Of a stretch of DNA of 39,509 bases, positions 25,458 to 34,037 are shown piece by piece. The position numbers were made by a program, and so were the translations under genes. The DNA lies in the NCBI GenBank assembly GCA_948435735.1, contig CAOJGX010000014.1, forward strand, positions 1 to 39,509, read 5' to 3'. Numbering within the stretch: position 1 is the first letter of the stretch; every line of letters starts with the position of its first letter. The notes under the pieces were generated by a model. That model did not search any database. It had not been told where the DNA came from and saw nothing but the letters and a program-made list of their open reading frames with translations. The DNA comes from an uncultured Clostridium sp. GTDB taxonomy: Bacteria; Bacillota; Clostridia; TANB77; CAG-508.

Positions 25458-26432
25458 ATGTTAGATATTATATGGATAATCATAGGATTTATATTGCTTG
25501 TAAAAGGTGCGGATTTTTTGGTGGATGGTGCAAGTAGTATTGCGAAACGATTTCATATTCCAGAAATAGTTATTGGTCTTACCATTGTTGCCATTGGAAC
25601 TTCCATGCCAGAATTGGTTGTGAGTGTCACTTCTGCTTTAGAAGGCCATTCGGATATTGCAGTTGGTAATATTGTTGGTAGCAACCTTGCTAATATGTTT
25701 TTGATTTTGGGCTTATGTTCGATTATCAAGCCTTTAGAATTCAAGAAGCAAACACGCTTAATTGAAAATCCGATTACGTTATTTGTAACGATTTTGTTAT
25801 TTGTTTTATGCAACAATGGTAATACAGAAAATGCACATTTAATCACAAAAAATGAAGGAATTATTTTGTTGGCGCTTTGTGTTATGTATATTGTTTACAA
25901 TATTATCATGGCAAAAAAAGGGGAAAGTTTTGATGTAGAAGATGCTCAGAAAGCTACGGAAGCACAAACCCCAGTCAATATTTTAAGAGCCATTATGGAT
26001 GTGGTTCTTGGTATTGTTGGTTTAAAATTGGGTGGCGATTTGGTTGTCAATTCTTGTGTGGCAATTGCAGGAGCATTTGGTATTAGTGAAGAATTAATCA
26101 GTTTGACGATTGTAGCCATTAGCACCAGTTTACCTGAATTAATAACTTCAATCACTGCAACGCGCAAGGGTGAGACCGATATGGCAATTGGTAATATTTT
26201 AGGTTCACAAATCTTTAATATTTTATTGATTATTGGAACATCAGCCTTTTTATGCCCAATTAATTATGCGGTAAGCTATAACAAATATATGATTGTACTA
26301 ATTCTAGGAACGATTATGCTAAGCCTGTTTCCTTTTGTGGGTGCAAAAAACAAAATGACACGTGGAAATGGTGTGCCATTTGTGTTAATTTATATTTTGT
26401 ATATGATAAGTTTGGTCATGTTTCGTGGATAG
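25458..26432 (+). CDS. Calcium/sodium antiporter (CaCA, YrbG-like)
   Basis: Two inverted repeats GTSMPELVVSVTSALEGHSDIAVGNIVGSNLANMFLILG and STSLPELITSITATRKGETDMAIGNILGSQIFNILLIIG. Confidence 0.94.
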   Translation: MLDIIWIIIGFILLVKGADFLVDGASSIAKRFHIPEIVIGLTIVAIGTSMPELVVSVTSALEGHSDIAVGNIVGSNLANMFLILGLCSIIKPLEFKKQTRLIENPITLFVTILLFVLCNNGNTENAHLITKNEGIILLALCVMYIVYNIIMAKKGESFDVEDAQKATEAQTPVNILRAIMDVVLGIVGLKLGGDLVVNSCVAIAGAFGISEELISLTIVAISTSLPELITSITATRKGETDMAIGNILGSQIFNILLIIGTSAFLCPINYAVSYNKYMIVLILGTIMLSLFPFVGAKNKMTRGNGVPFVLIYILYMISLVMFRG

Positions 26433-27143
26433 TTATTCAAAAAAATCATGCGAACTTTGTAAATCGTTATTTTCATAAATACTTAAATTGTCTTGGTTAT
26501 CTAGGGTTGCCAGAAAGATTTGTTCTGGCTTTTCAAAGCCTTGTGAAACTAACTGCTTTTGAAGCCACATTTCGTCATGACCACAAGCTTGTAAGTTTTC
26601 ATGTAAAATTCGACCATCTGCAATAAGTGTTACATCCATACTGGCAGGTTGGGGAGTAATATCAAAATCAGTTGGTGTCGTAGGACGATTTGTACTTTTG
26701 GGCAAAAAACTAATTTTTCCATTTGTTTCCCAAATAGCTGTTTTGATATCGGATAAATTGAAATAGCCGTTAACTCTGCATTGTACTAAAAATTCAGTTA
26801 AGTCCAGTTTTGCTGTTTTGAAATTCTTGCGGTATAATTTCCCATTATTTAATAAAACCAAAGAATCACCATAAATAAATCTACGTGCTTTCAACGATTT
26901 TTCACACACCAAAGAGATGATAATTGCGATAATGGCATATACCACCATTGCAACAAGTGGTTGCATATAGTCTGATTCCAAAGCAGTTGCCATTTCGGCT
27001 GCAATGGAACCAATGGTAATTCCAATGACATAATCAAACATACTTAGCTGTGATATTTCTTTATTTCCCATTAGTTTTGCTAAAACAAACAGCACAATTT
27101 CAGAAACTACCGATAAAATAATAACTTTTAAAATATCCTGCAT
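26433..27143 (-). CDS. DUF421 (YetF-like) membrane protein
   Basis: MFDYVIGITIGSIAAEMATALESDY... and C-terminal FLVQCRVNGYFNLSDIKTAIWETNGKISFLPKS. Confidence 0.9.
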   Translation of the reverse strand: MQDILKVIILSVVSEIVLFVLAKLMGNKEISQLSMFDYVIGITIGSIAAEMATALESDYMQPLVAMVVYAIIAIIISLVCEKSLKARRFIYGDSLVLLNNGKLYRKNFKTAKLDLTEFLVQCRVNGYFNLSDIKTAIWETNGKISFLPKSTNRPTTPTDFDITPQPASMDVTLIADGRILHENLQACGHDEMWLQKQLVSQGFEKPEQIFLATLDNQDNLSIYENNDLQSSHDFFE

Positions 27144-27157
27144 ACCATCTTCCTCTT

Positions 27158-27526
27158 TTATTGTTTTTTGATTTTTGGTTTTGATACCAAAGAGGCAATA
27201 TAACCAAAGAAAACAGCAGCTGCAATTCCGCCTGCGGCAGCTTTGGTTCCGCCGATAAAGGCACCAATTAGACCGCTTGATTTTACTTCTTCAATGGCAC
27301 CTTTAGAAAGTAAATTTCCAAAACCAGTTAGTGGAACAGTCGCACCACAACCACCCCAATCAATCAAATATTTATACCAACCCAAACCACCTAAGATAGC
27401 TCCAACAGTTACATAAGCAACTAAAATACGAGCTGGTGTTAATTTCGTTTTATCAATTAAGATCTGGCCAATGATACATAAAATTCCACCTAAAATAAAT
27501 GCTTTTAAAACCATCATCCAATCCAT
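27158..27526 (-). CDS. spoVAE: Stage V sporulation protein AE (SpoVAEb-type)
   Basis: AFILGGILCIIGQILIDKTKLTPARILV...VPLTGFGNLL.KGAI.EV...GLIGAFIGGTKAAAGGIAAAVFFGY. Confidence 0.93.
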   Translation of the reverse strand: MDWMMVLKAFILGGILCIIGQILIDKTKLTPARILVAYVTVGAILGGLGWYKYLIDWGGCGATVPLTGFGNLLSKGAIEEVKSSGLIGAFIGGTKAAAGGIAAAVFFGYIASLVSKPKIKKQ

Positions 27527-27560
27527 AAGAATCTCCTTTCTGTATTTCTATTTTATGAAT

Positions 27561-28589
27561 TTATGCCTTTAAATCGGTAGGAAATTGTGCTTCGATTGCT
27601 ACGGCATGGGCAATTCCCGGGATGCTTTCACCTTGCTGTGAACTTGTTGAGTTCATTAAAGCACCAGTTGGCATAAATAGAATTTTTTGATATTTTTTCT
27701 CTTTAAACATGTGTGAGATATAGCCACTAAATACGCTAGCACTACAACCACAGCCAGAGCCTCCGGCATGTGTGTCTTGCTTATCTTTGTCAAAAATGAG
27801 AACGCCACAATCGTTGTAATTTGCTTTGATGTTGTAGCCTTTTGAGTCCATTAGGTCAATTAAAATGTCTTTTCCAATGTGACCTAAATCGCCAGTAAAA
27901 ATGGCGTCATAGTAGCTTGGTTTTCTACCAGTGTCTTTGAAGTGGCACAATAAAGTATCTTGTGCAGCACCTGCCATAGCGGCTCCCATGTTGTTGGCAT
28001 CTTTAATTCCCATGTCAACAATTTTTCCGGGTGTAATAGCGGTTATATAGGGCCCATCACCTGTTTTGGAAAGTACAGCAGAACCTGACCCAGTTACAGT
28101 CCACTGGCTTGATGGAGCACGTTGATTGCCAAGTTCAAGTGGAAAACGAAATTGTTTTTCTGCACTACAAAAATGGCTAGAAGCAGCACAAACTACGTTG
28201 CAGGCAAAATCTCCGTCAATACTCATAGACCCTAATGTTAAAGCTTCTCCAAAGGTTGAGCAAGCACCAAATATGCCGAAAAATGGGATATTGGATTCAC
28301 GTAGCCCAAAAGAAGAGGAGATACATTGATTTAATAAATCGCCAGCAAAACAGAAATCTAATTCGCTAGAGGCTATTTTGGATTTGGCAATTGCCATATT
28401 AACGGTTTCTTTGATGATTTTGCTTTCTGCTTTTTCCCAACTGTTTTCGCCCCAGAATTCGTCTTCTAAACATTGGTCAAAATAGGGATTTAAAGGACCG
28501 TCTTTTTCTTTTGGCCCAACGATGCAGGCTGTTGATAAAATATTAACAGGGGTTGATAAAATGTAACTTTGATTTCCAATTTTTTTCAT
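27561..28589 (-). CDS. spoVAD: Stage V sporulation protein AD
   Basis: Thiolase-like SpoVAD: VGPKEKDGPLNPYFD, FGIFGACSTFGEAL, GDLGHIGKDIL, HAGGSGCGCSA. Confidence 0.95.
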   Translation of the reverse strand: MKKIGNQSYILSTPVNILSTACIVGPKEKDGPLNPYFDQCLEDEFWGENSWEKAESKIIKETVNMAIAKSKIASSELDFCFAGDLLNQCISSSFGLRESNIPFFGIFGACSTFGEALTLGSMSIDGDFACNVVCAASSHFCSAEKQFRFPLELGNQRAPSSQWTVTGSGSAVLSKTGDGPYITAITPGKIVDMGIKDANNMGAAMAGAAQDTLLCHFKDTGRKPSYYDAIFTGDLGHIGKDILIDLMDSKGYNIKANYNDCGVLIFDKDKQDTHAGGSGCGCSASVFSGYISHMFKEKKYQKILFMPTGALMNSTSSQQGESIPGIAHAVAIEAQFPTDLKA

Positions 28590-28619
28590 GATAAATTTTC
28601 CTTTCCTAAATTTTCAGCT

Positions 28620-28661
28620 GTAGGGGCGACTATCAATCAGGTGATTGATAATCGCCTCTAC
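28620..28661. repeat. Copy 3 of GTAGGGGCGA hairpin repeat (long imperfect palindrome)
   Basis: GTAGGGGCGACTATCAATCA-GG-TGATTGATAATCGCCTCTAC; 20-nt arms with 2 mismatches. Confidence 0.8.
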
Positions 28662-28663
28662 GC

Positions 28664-29134
28664 CTAAATTAATGTGATTGATTGCGTATTAAAGATAATA
28701 TAAATAATACCAATAATAATACTACTTGAAATTCCATAAACTAAAACAGGTCCTGCAACTGTAAACATTTTTGCACCAACACCTGTAACATAGCCTTCGG
28801 ATTTATATTCCATTGCAGGTGAAACAACCGAATTGGCAAAACCTGTGATAGGAACAAGCGAGCCTGCACCAGCGAATTTTCCAATTTTGTTGAAAATATT
28901 AAGGGCGGTTAAAAAGGCACTGATGAAAATTAAAAGAATGGATACAATGGAATATGAAGTTGTTTCATCAATACCGCGTGTTTTGCAGATTTCAAATATA
29001 ATTTGACCAATGCTACAAATCAATCCGCCAACCCAAAAGGCATTGAAGCAGTTTTTTAAGATGGGAGAATTGGGTGTTTTTTGGTCAACGTATTGCTGGT
29101 ATTCTTCTTTACTATTTATTTGTTTCATATACAT
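28664..29134 (-). CDS. spoVAC: Stage V sporulation protein AC
   Basis: NCFNAFWVGGLICSIGQIIFE...GAGSLVPITGFANSVVSPAMEYKSEGYVTGVGAKMFTVAGPVLVYG. Confidence 0.94.
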   Translation of the reverse strand: MYMKQINSKEEYQQYVDQKTPNSPILKNCFNAFWVGGLICSIGQIIFEICKTRGIDETTSYSIVSILLIFISAFLTALNIFNKIGKFAGAGSLVPITGFANSVVSPAMEYKSEGYVTGVGAKMFTVAGPVLVYGISSSIIIGIIYIIFNTQSITLI

Positions 29135-29162
29135 TCCTTTCTATTATAAATTATAAATATAT

Positions 29163-29402
29163 TTACATATTGTCTGTATCATCTGCAGGTGCTGCTTGGA
29201 ATGGTTCAATTTTGAAACTAATATCTAAATCAACTGCGTATTCTACGATTTTATTTCCCGTAATATTAGCACGCTGTTCTAAAACGATGACACTACTTAA
29301 ATTAGTAATGGTTTTGGATGCTTCATCAATGGTTTTGACAATGGCATCTTTCCATGAAATGTTTGAGTAACCTGTAACTTTAATATGTTTTTCTGAATTC
29401 AT
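29163..29402 (-). CDS. Dodecin-family protein
   Basis: HIKVTGYSNISWKDAIVKTIDEASKTITNLSSVIVLEQRANITGNKIVEYAVDLDISFKIE matches the dodecin layout; SD AAGGAGG before ATG 29402. Confidence 0.85.
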   Translation of the reverse strand: MNSEKHIKVTGYSNISWKDAIVKTIDEASKTITNLSSVIVLEQRANITGNKIVEYAVDLDISFKIEPFQAAPADDTDNM

Positions 29403-29563
29403 AAATTCCTCCTTGTGATTAATTTTATGGTTATAGATTTTCCTAAAAATAGTATAAATATACATAAATTTGAAAAATTTGATCTATGTATTAATTTTTT
29501 TATTTTGGATAAACTACGATTATTTAAAGTATACGGAAATAAGGATTTTATTTCTAATGCGAC

Positions 29564-29607
29564 AAAATGTTACAAAAATGTTACAAAAACATTATATTTG
29601 TGTTACA
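29564..29607. repeat. Tandem 11-bp repeat AAAATGTTACA x2 plus a third TGTTACA upstream of the pilus operon
   Basis: 29564-29574 and 29575-29585 identical; TGTTACA again at 29601-29607. Confidence 0.7.
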
Positions 29608-29685
29608 TTCGCTAATTCTATTGACTTTTTGTGAATTTATCGATATATATACAATATAATGTAAATTAAGTCGAAGGAGAAAAAA

Positions 29686-31323
29686 ATGCAAAGCAGTTTA
29701 GGAATTTATATAGAAGAAAATATAATTAAATATGCCAAATTGCAAAAAGATAAAGACGATATAAAAGTGGAAGCTTATAATGTTGCATTTTATGATGATA
29801 ATAACTTGACTGCTGCTTTAAATAGAATTATTAGTGAAACGTATAGCTATAATGTTCCAATTAGTGTTAATATTTCAGATGAATTGTATCATACTTTTGA
29901 GGTATCAACATTACTGAGCAAAAAAGATATGAAAAAAGCAATAGAACTTGAATTTGAAATGTTATGCAGTGAAAAAGGATATAATAAAGTTTCTATTGAG
30001 CAAAGATATGTACTTGTTGATACAAAAGAAAATCCAGAAAAGAATAAGGCGTTGAGCATTATGGCAAACAAAAACGAAATTACAAAACGCAAAAATTTAT
30101 TTGATGGAAGAAGAGTTTCAACCATGACACCAATATCAACCAGCATTGCAAATCTAGTTGATATTGACGGAAGAGAAAATATTGTGATTGTAAACATTGA
30201 AGAAAAAACAAAAATCACAACCATAATTGATGGTCAACTGTATCAAATTGATATACTAGATGAAGGAATGAGAGATATTTTAGACAACATTAATAAAGTA
30301 GAAAATTCGTATGCTAAATCCTATGATGTTTGTAGAAATATGTCGGTTTACACACAAAATTCTTCTGAATTATATTCAGAAACAAGTGAATATATGGATA
30401 TGGTAACATCTACTTTAACAAGAATTGCTACCGAAACAAGAAGTATTATGAATGGCTTTTTCTCCAATATTCATAAAGTCTATATAACAGGTTTGGGAAC
30501 GAGTATCAATAATATTGATTTGTTTTTCCAAGAATATATCACAGCTGCAAAATGCGAAATTTTAAAACCATATTTTGTGGATACAGCATCAATGCAGATA
30601 CCAATTAAAGAATATATAGAAGTCAATTCAGCAATTGCATTAGCATTGGATGGATTGGGAATTGGAAATAAAGAGATTAATTTTGTAAAAACGGCAGGGG
30701 GAAATGGTAGTTCGATTTTATCAAGCGAAATTAGTTTGACTTCTATTAAAAATTATTTTTTGAACTTTGGAAATAATGTAAAAAATGATTTCACACAACC
30801 TTTACAAAGTTCAGAGAAATTATTAATAAGAGGAATGGCAGCTTGTGTGATCGTAAGTATCTTATTTGTTGTGTTTAGTACTGTTATAACCAAACAATTA
30901 GAAAAGAAGACCAATCAAGTTGCAAATGCTTCACAAGAGGTTAAAGCTGAACTTGCTAAATTAGATTCGGATATACAAATAATTTCTACAAGAGGAGAAA
31001 CGTATGAAAAATTAATTGAAGAATTGACCAATCCACCAGAAGAAACGACACCAAAAACAAATGAAAGAATCATAGCAAAAGATTCGATTCCAAACTTGTT
31101 AAACAGAATTATGTTTGTGATACCGAAAAAAGTAAAATTAACTTCTATACAGAATACAAATTCGAATCATATTGTGATTCGAGCAGAAGCAGAAAAATAT
31201 GAACAATTAGGATATTTCAAAGCAGTTCTTACCACAAATGGAATTTTGAAAAATATAAAATCTACGAGTGGCCAGAAAACAGGTACTGTAGTAGAAGTAA
31301 CGATAGAAGGAGATTTACCATGA
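29686..31323 (+). CDS. Type IV pilus inner-membrane assembly protein, PilM-PilN fusion-like
   Basis: N-terminal actin-like PilM-type region (LGIYIEENIIKYAKLQ...), then TM at about 830 nt before the end (RGMAACVIVSILFVVFSTVITKQL) with a PilN-like periplasmic domain. Confidence 0.75.
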   Translation: MQSSLGIYIEENIIKYAKLQKDKDDIKVEAYNVAFYDDNNLTAALNRIISETYSYNVPISVNISDELYHTFEVSTLLSKKDMKKAIELEFEMLCSEKGYNKVSIEQRYVLVDTKENPEKNKALSIMANKNEITKRKNLFDGRRVSTMTPISTSIANLVDIDGRENIVIVNIEEKTKITTIIDGQLYQIDILDEGMRDILDNINKVENSYAKSYDVCRNMSVYTQNSSELYSETSEYMDMVTSTLTRIATETRSIMNGFFSNIHKVYITGLGTSINNIDLFFQEYITAAKCEILKPYFVDTASMQIPIKEYIEVNSAIALALDGLGIGNKEINFVKTAGGNGSSILSSEISLTSIKNYFLNFGNNVKNDFTQPLQSSEKLLIRGMAACVIVSILFVVFSTVITKQLEKKTNQVANASQEVKAELAKLDSDIQIISTRGETYEKLIEELTNPPEETTPKTNERIIAKDSIPNLLNRIMFVIPKKVKLTSIQNTNSNHIVIRAEAEKYEQLGYFKAVLTTNGILKNIKSTSGQKTGTVVEVTIEGDLP

Positions 31324-32093
31324 CAAGAAAAATAACATTATCCATAATTTTAATATTGTTACTATTGGGTTGTTATGAATTGATTTTCGGAAATCAAGAA
31401 ATGATACGAGGGAAAGTTGCTAGTATTAGTCAGTTAGAAAGTTCAAGTAAAAAGTTAGAACAAGCAGCATTAGAACTAGAAAAAAGTTCAACAACTGATT
31501 TTGAACAAAAAAAGAAGCAATTAACCAAAATTGTAAAAGACTACAACAAAGCAAAAGATGAATATGAAGAAATTGTTCCACCAACTATTAAAGACTCAAC
31601 CGATGCAATCATTGAAGAGGAACTAAAAGATATTTATGATGTTGACTTTTTATGGACCATTGTTGGAAACTACGCAACAGAAGAAGGAGTTGACTTAAAG
31701 TTTGATGTTATCAAAAATGTTACCTCAGCAAGTTCAATCAATAACTCTTCAAGCAATTATAGAGTTTGTGATTTAAGATTTGTGATTACAGGCCAATATA
31801 TTAACTTAACAGATTTTATCTATGACTTAGAAGATGATGATCGATTAAATTTTGAAATCAATGACTTTTCGATGAACAAAAATGGAGAAGTATTAGAAGT
31901 CACGTTAAATGTGAAAGAAGTAAAAGTAAATTCTAATAATTTAATTGATACACCTTCTGCAACAATTACAGATTCAATTCAAGAAAACGAGACACAAGTT
32001 ATTGATTCAACAACCTCAAATACAACAAATACGACTAATACTACAAATACAACCAACACAAGCAATACGACTGTTTCAAATAAAGTAAATTAG
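31320..32093 (+). CDS. PilO-like pilus assembly protein with Asn/Thr-rich tail
   Basis: N-terminal TM, coiled coil, PilO-like ferredoxin-fold region; position after pilMN. Confidence 0.65.
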   Translation: MTRKITLSIILILLLLGCYELIFGNQEMIRGKVASISQLESSSKKLEQAALELEKSSTTDFEQKKKQLTKIVKDYNKAKDEYEEIVPPTIKDSTDAIIEEELKDIYDVDFLWTIVGNYATEEGVDLKFDVIKNVTSASSINNSSSNYRVCDLRFVITGQYINLTDFIYDLEDDDRLNFEINDFSMNKNGEVLEVTLNVKEVKVNSNNLIDTPSATITDSIQENETQVIDSTTSNTTNTTNTTNTTNTSNTTVSNKVN

Positions 32094-32114
32094 TCATAGA
32101 GAAAGGAATAAAAA

Positions 32115-32621
32115 ATGAAAAAAGGAGAAATGAATATAGCAAAAGAGATATTTATTATTATCTTATTAACCATATTAAGCATGTTAGTTTTAGCAGTTGC
32201 ATTATATGATTTTATTCCAAATGATGTTAATATTTCAGAAGGAGTTGAGTATACAGCAGATAGTGCGACAACTTCTATCAAACAAGAAATTGCTTATACC
32301 AATGGTGGTGATACAACAGCAGATGAGTCTATGTCTGATCAAGAAATTGTAACTTCTTTAAAATCATATAGTATTCAAGCATCTGATTTAACAGTATATG
32401 GTCAAAAGAATTTATACAACAGTGGAAATTCAAATCCGTTTGATTATGCTGAGGAGGCTACACCTCCAGAAAATACTACAACAACAGAACAACCAGCAAC
32501 CAATCAAACAACCAATGCAGGTGAAGTAGCAAACACAACACAGCAAGCACCAACCAACAATACGACAACTGCATCTAATTCAACCGTAGGAACATTTTTT
32601 GAAAGTCCTACATCTAAATAA
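32115..32621 (+). CDS. Bitopic Asn/Thr/Pro-rich protein of the pilus operon
   Basis: One TM and low-complexity C-terminus; co-directional between pilO-like and pilin genes. Confidence 0.6.
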   Translation: MKKGEMNIAKEIFIIILLTILSMLVLAVALYDFIPNDVNISEGVEYTADSATTSIKQEIAYTNGGDTTADESMSDQEIVTSLKSYSIQASDLTVYGQKNLYNSGNSNPFDYAEEATPPENTTTTEQPATNQTTNAGEVANTTQQAPTNNTTTASNSTVGTFFESPTSK

Positions 32622-32679
32622 TTTCGTATATATTTATAGTTTAAATATATAAAAATAAATACAAAGGAGAGGGTTTAAA

Positions 32680-33165
32680 ATGAGAAATTTTAAGAATCAA
32701 AGAGGTATTACATTAGTAGCATTAGTTGTTACGATTATTGTATTACTAATACTAGCAGGTGTAACATTAAGTTTAGTAGCAGGAGAAAATGGAATTTTAG
32801 GAAGAGCAACAAATGCAGTAGACAGAAATGAAATTGGAACAGCAAGAGAGCAAGCTGGATTATTAATCTCAGACTTGATTACTGGTTATTATGAAGCAAA
32901 ATATGTTAACAGTGAAGCTGAAAATACATCAGATGCACGTACGTATGTTTTCAATCAAATTGGTTCAGGAAGACCTACAGATAGTGGAGAGTATACTGTA
33001 ACTAAAGATGATACAGCAAATACTATAACAGTTAAAAAATCTTTGACAAATAAAACAACGGGTACAGTTGAGTTAAAGGCAAACATGAGTGATGGTGGAA
33101 GATTAACTAATTGGCAATATAAAGATAAAGAAGGTACTTTCCAAAACTTGGATCGTAGTGAGTAA
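32680..33165 (+). CDS. Major type IV pilin-like protein
   Basis: Type III signal peptide KNQRG|ITLVALVVTIIVLLILAGVTLSLVAGENGIL. Confidence 0.85.
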   Translation: MRNFKNQRGITLVALVVTIIVLLILAGVTLSLVAGENGILGRATNAVDRNEIGTAREQAGLLISDLITGYYEAKYVNSEAENTSDARTYVFNQIGSGRPTDSGEYTVTKDDTANTITVKKSLTNKTTGTVELKANMSDGGRLTNWQYKDKEGTFQNLDRSE

Positions 33166-33177
33166 ATAAAAAATTTC

Positions 33178-33220
33178 AAGAGGTATATACAATCCTGCTA
33201 AACAAGTATATACCTCTTTT
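33178..33220 (+). terminator. Strong hairpin / (partial) terminator after the pilin gene
   Basis: AAGAGGTATATAC ... GTATATACCTCTT perfect 13-bp stem then TT. Confidence 0.75.
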
Positions 33221-33244
33221 ATAAAATAAAAAAGAAGGAACGAT

Positions 33245-34018
33245 ATGAACTTATTTTTAGATAGTATGATATTTATCATGGGAACTTTTTTTGGCAGTTT
33301 TTTTACCTTAGCTGTCTACCGAATTCCACTAAAAAAAGATATTACACATGAACATTCATTTTGTCCAAATTGTAATCATAAATTAGGTGTTTTGGATTTG
33401 ATTCCTGTTTTTAGTTATCTATTTTTACAAGGAAAATGTAGATATTGCGGAGAAAAAGTTAGAATTCGTTATTTGCTTTTAGAAGTGTTATCAGGTCTTG
33501 TCTTTTTAGTGGCTTATAAAGCTTTACATATCCAAGTTATGGATTTGGAGTTTTCAAAAATTGCACAATTTGTCTTTTTTGTGGCAATGTATATCACCTT
33601 AGTATTAATTGCAGGGATTGATAAAGAGTATAGAAAAATAAATAGCTCAATTTTAGTATTTGGTGGTATTTGTCAAATGCTGTATATCTTATATCTATAC
33701 GTAATAGAAGATGCTAGTATGTATAGATATAGCATATATTTTGCTATATTTATTTTAATATTTAGTCTAAATACTTTTCTCAATAAGAAAAAAGATGCTT
33801 ATATTTTTCAAGTTTTCAATTTGTGCATGTATAGTATGGCGATTTTAGGAATAAAAGCACTTGTGATTATTTTGTTTTTGAGTATGCCTTGTATTTTTCT
33901 GATGCATGTGATGCAAAAGAAAAAATATGCTAACTTAAAAAGTGTGCCAATGGGCTTTTTTATTGGGATTTTCACAATTGCGTATAAAATCGTGGAAAAC
34001 TTTGTGGAATTTTATTAA
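33245..34018 (+). CDS. Prepilin peptidase (A24 family)
   Basis: GSFFTLAVYRIP; CPNCNHKLGVLDLIPVFSYLFLQGKCRYCGEKVRIRYLLLEVLSG; ...LIAGIDKEYRKIN. Confidence 0.92.
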   Translation: MNLFLDSMIFIMGTFFGSFFTLAVYRIPLKKDITHEHSFCPNCNHKLGVLDLIPVFSYLFLQGKCRYCGEKVRIRYLLLEVLSGLVFLVAYKALHIQVMDLEFSKIAQFVFFVAMYITLVLIAGIDKEYRKINSSILVFGGICQMLYILYLYVIEDASMYRYSIYFAIFILIFSLNTFLNKKKDAYIFQVFNLCMYSMAILGIKALVIILFLSMPCIFLMHVMQKKKYANLKSVPMGFFIGIFTIAYKIVENFVEFY

Positions 34019-34037
34019 AATATAAAGGAATAGTAGT

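Noticed and set aside
29415-29615. 66-aa plus ORF upstream of the pilus operon
   Set aside because: Covers the dodecin 5' region and tandem repeats; no good SD; low coding quality.
32010-32085. AAT-ACT-ACA-like short repeat as a microsatellite or CRISPR-like array
   Set aside because: In-frame Asn/Thr low-complexity coding sequence; units are diverged and have no spacers.
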